Shown here one piece after another: positions 5,148 through 6,041 of a stretch of 6,041 nucleotides of DNA. The notes under the pieces are model-generated. The model was not told the origin of the DNA and searched no databases. It was given only the letters and a program-made list of their open reading frames with translations. The position numbers were made by a program, and so were the translations under genes. Position 1 is the stretch's first letter; every line of letters starts with the position of its first letter. Source of the DNA: Ignavibacteria bacterium (GTDB taxonomy: Bacteria; Bacteroidota; Ignavibacteria; Ignavibacteriales; Ignavibacteriaceae); assembly GCA_030648225.1 (NCBI GenBank), contig JAUSIA010000155.1, positions 1-6,041 of the forward strand, in the 5' to 3' direction.

Positions 5148-6041
5148 AAAACTTCAACACCCTGCTTAATAACATAAGTGAGCCAGTTGTAAGTATCTTC
5201 TTTTCTTCCGTATTGAATTCCTGTTATCTCATCGAATAATTTAAGTGCAAGATCACCCGGCTCTCCATTATTAATCGTCATATCAATGTCTTTATAAGTT
5301 AACCATCCAACAGAAGAGATAACTGCTGCCGTACCTGTTCCAAAAATTCCGAGCACATTACCTTTGTTATATTCATCAATTACTTCATTGATAGAAATTA
5401 ATCTCTCGGATACTTTTTCTCCCCAATCATTTAAAAGTTTAAGAACTGATTTTCTCGTTACCCCTGATAAAATACTGCCGGTTAATTTTGGAGTTGCAAC
5501 TTCATCTTTAAATCTTACAAAGATATTCATCGTTCCTACTTCTTCTATATATTTTTGCTCAATTGCATCCATCCATAGTACCTGTGTATAACCTCTTTTT
5601 CTTGCTTCCTCTCCGGCTAAAAGACTTGCAGCATAATTTGCAGGAGCTTTACATTCTCCTAATCCTTTTCTTACGGCTCTTACATACTCGTTTTGTGCAA
5701 GAATTTTTACAGGCTTAAATCCTTCGGGGTAATAAGCGCCAACAGGTGAAAGAAGAATAATCATCTTATATCTTGATGCCGGTTTAACTCCAAGGAAAGG
5801 ATCGGAACCAAACATAAATGGTCTGATGTAGAGTGATTCACCTTCTTTTGTGGGCATCCAATCTTTATCAATAGTAATAAGTTCTTTCATTACATTTAAT
5901 ATAAACTGAGGGTCAACTTCAGGAATGCACATTCTTTTTGCAGATTTGTTGAGTCTTTTAATATGCTCATCAGGACGAAACATTACTATATCATCATCAA
6001 CAGTTTTAAAGGCTTTTAATCCTTCAAATATTGCCTGACCA
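5144..6041 (-). CDS. ilvE: Branched-chain amino acid aminotransferase, type II (N-terminus cut by window edge)
   Basis: This PLP-dependent fold-type IV enzyme interconverts leucine, isoleucine and valine with their 2-oxo acids, using glutamate/2-oxoglutarate; it acts in the cytosol. 298 residues plus the stop are visible and the frame stays open to base 6041, beginning GQAIFEGLKAF, so the Met codon at 5983 is internal. Roughly 50-60 N-terminal residues are missing relative to the usual 350-360. Family marks include FEGLKAF, VMFRPDEHIKRL, the PLP lysine in GECKAPANYAAS (codon 5648-5650), QVLWMDA, EEVGTMNIFV, SGVTRKSVL and a glycine-rich phosphate-binding loop FGTGTAAVISSV. The EVGTMN and GECK-NYAAS wording fits the eukaryotic/Bacillus-like type II subfamily rather than E. 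coli IlvE. It ends in a 4-nt overlap with the phosphatase gene. Confidence 0.95.
   Translation of the reverse strand, partial: GQAIFEGLKAFKTVDDDIVMFRPDEHIKRLNKSAKRMCIPEVDPQFILNVMKELITIDKDWMPTKEGESLYIRPFMFGSDPFLGVKPASRYKMIILLSPVGAYYPEGFKPVKILAQNEYVRAVRKGLGECKAPANYAASLLAGEEARKRGYTQVLWMDAIEQKYIEEVGTMNIFVRFKDEVATPKLTGSILSGVTRKSVLKLLNDWGEKVSERLISINEVIDEYNKGNVLGIFGTGTAAVISSVGWLTYKDIDMTINNGEPGDLALKLFDEITGIQYGRKEDTYNWLTYVIKQGVEVL

Noticed and set aside
5981..5983. The ATG at 5983 as the start of the branched-chain aminotransferase
   Set aside because: The frame continues upstream to the window edge with conserved family sequence (GQAIFEGLKAF), so this Met is internal and the gene is truncated by the window.

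Overview
The window is a compact stretch of an AT-rich bacterial chromosome in which every real gene lies on the minus strand. A BamA-type outer-membrane assembly protein, a signal-peptide-bearing alkaline phosphatase and UppS point to a Gram-negative cell. The uppS-bamA order is typical of the Bacteroidota/Chlorobi (FCB) side of the tree. A complete LexA and two TTGACA-type promoters, rather than the Bacteroides TAnnTTTG type, fit Ignavibacteria or a relative better than classical Bacteroidota. That placement is inference from family resemblance, not a database result.

In transcription order (right to left) there are three units. (1) 6041-4065: the branched-chain aminotransferase ilvE, with its N-terminus outside the window, overlaps by 4 nt (GTGA) with a PhoA-family alkaline phosphatase carrying a signal peptide. 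(2) 4035-2623: a self-regulated SOS-type operon. A TTGACA-N18-TATATT promoter has one LexA-box-like dyad filling its spacer and a second one at the predicted transcription start. It drives lexA, then an 82-residue stand-alone WYL-like protein, then a 143-residue protein with a PD-(D/E)XK-like layout. Gaps are 10 and 12 nt, both downstream Shine-Dalgarno sequences overlap the preceding stop codon, and a rho-independent terminator closes the unit. (3) 2547-1: a TTGACA-N17-TAATTT promoter drives uppS, which overlaps bamA by 32 nt. bamA is cut by the window edge just inside its beta-barrel.

Units 1 and 3 are housekeeping: amino-acid metabolism with phosphate scavenging, and envelope biogenesis (lipid carrier plus outer-membrane protein insertion). 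Unit 2 is the most interesting part. Two poorly characterised small proteins, one with a possible ligand-sensing fold and one with a nuclease-like fold that lacks the usual E-x-K residues, appear to be co-expressed with LexA and so should be induced by DNA damage. No RNA genes, insertion sequences, CRISPR arrays or long repeats were seen. No gene-free stretch exceeds about 150 bases.
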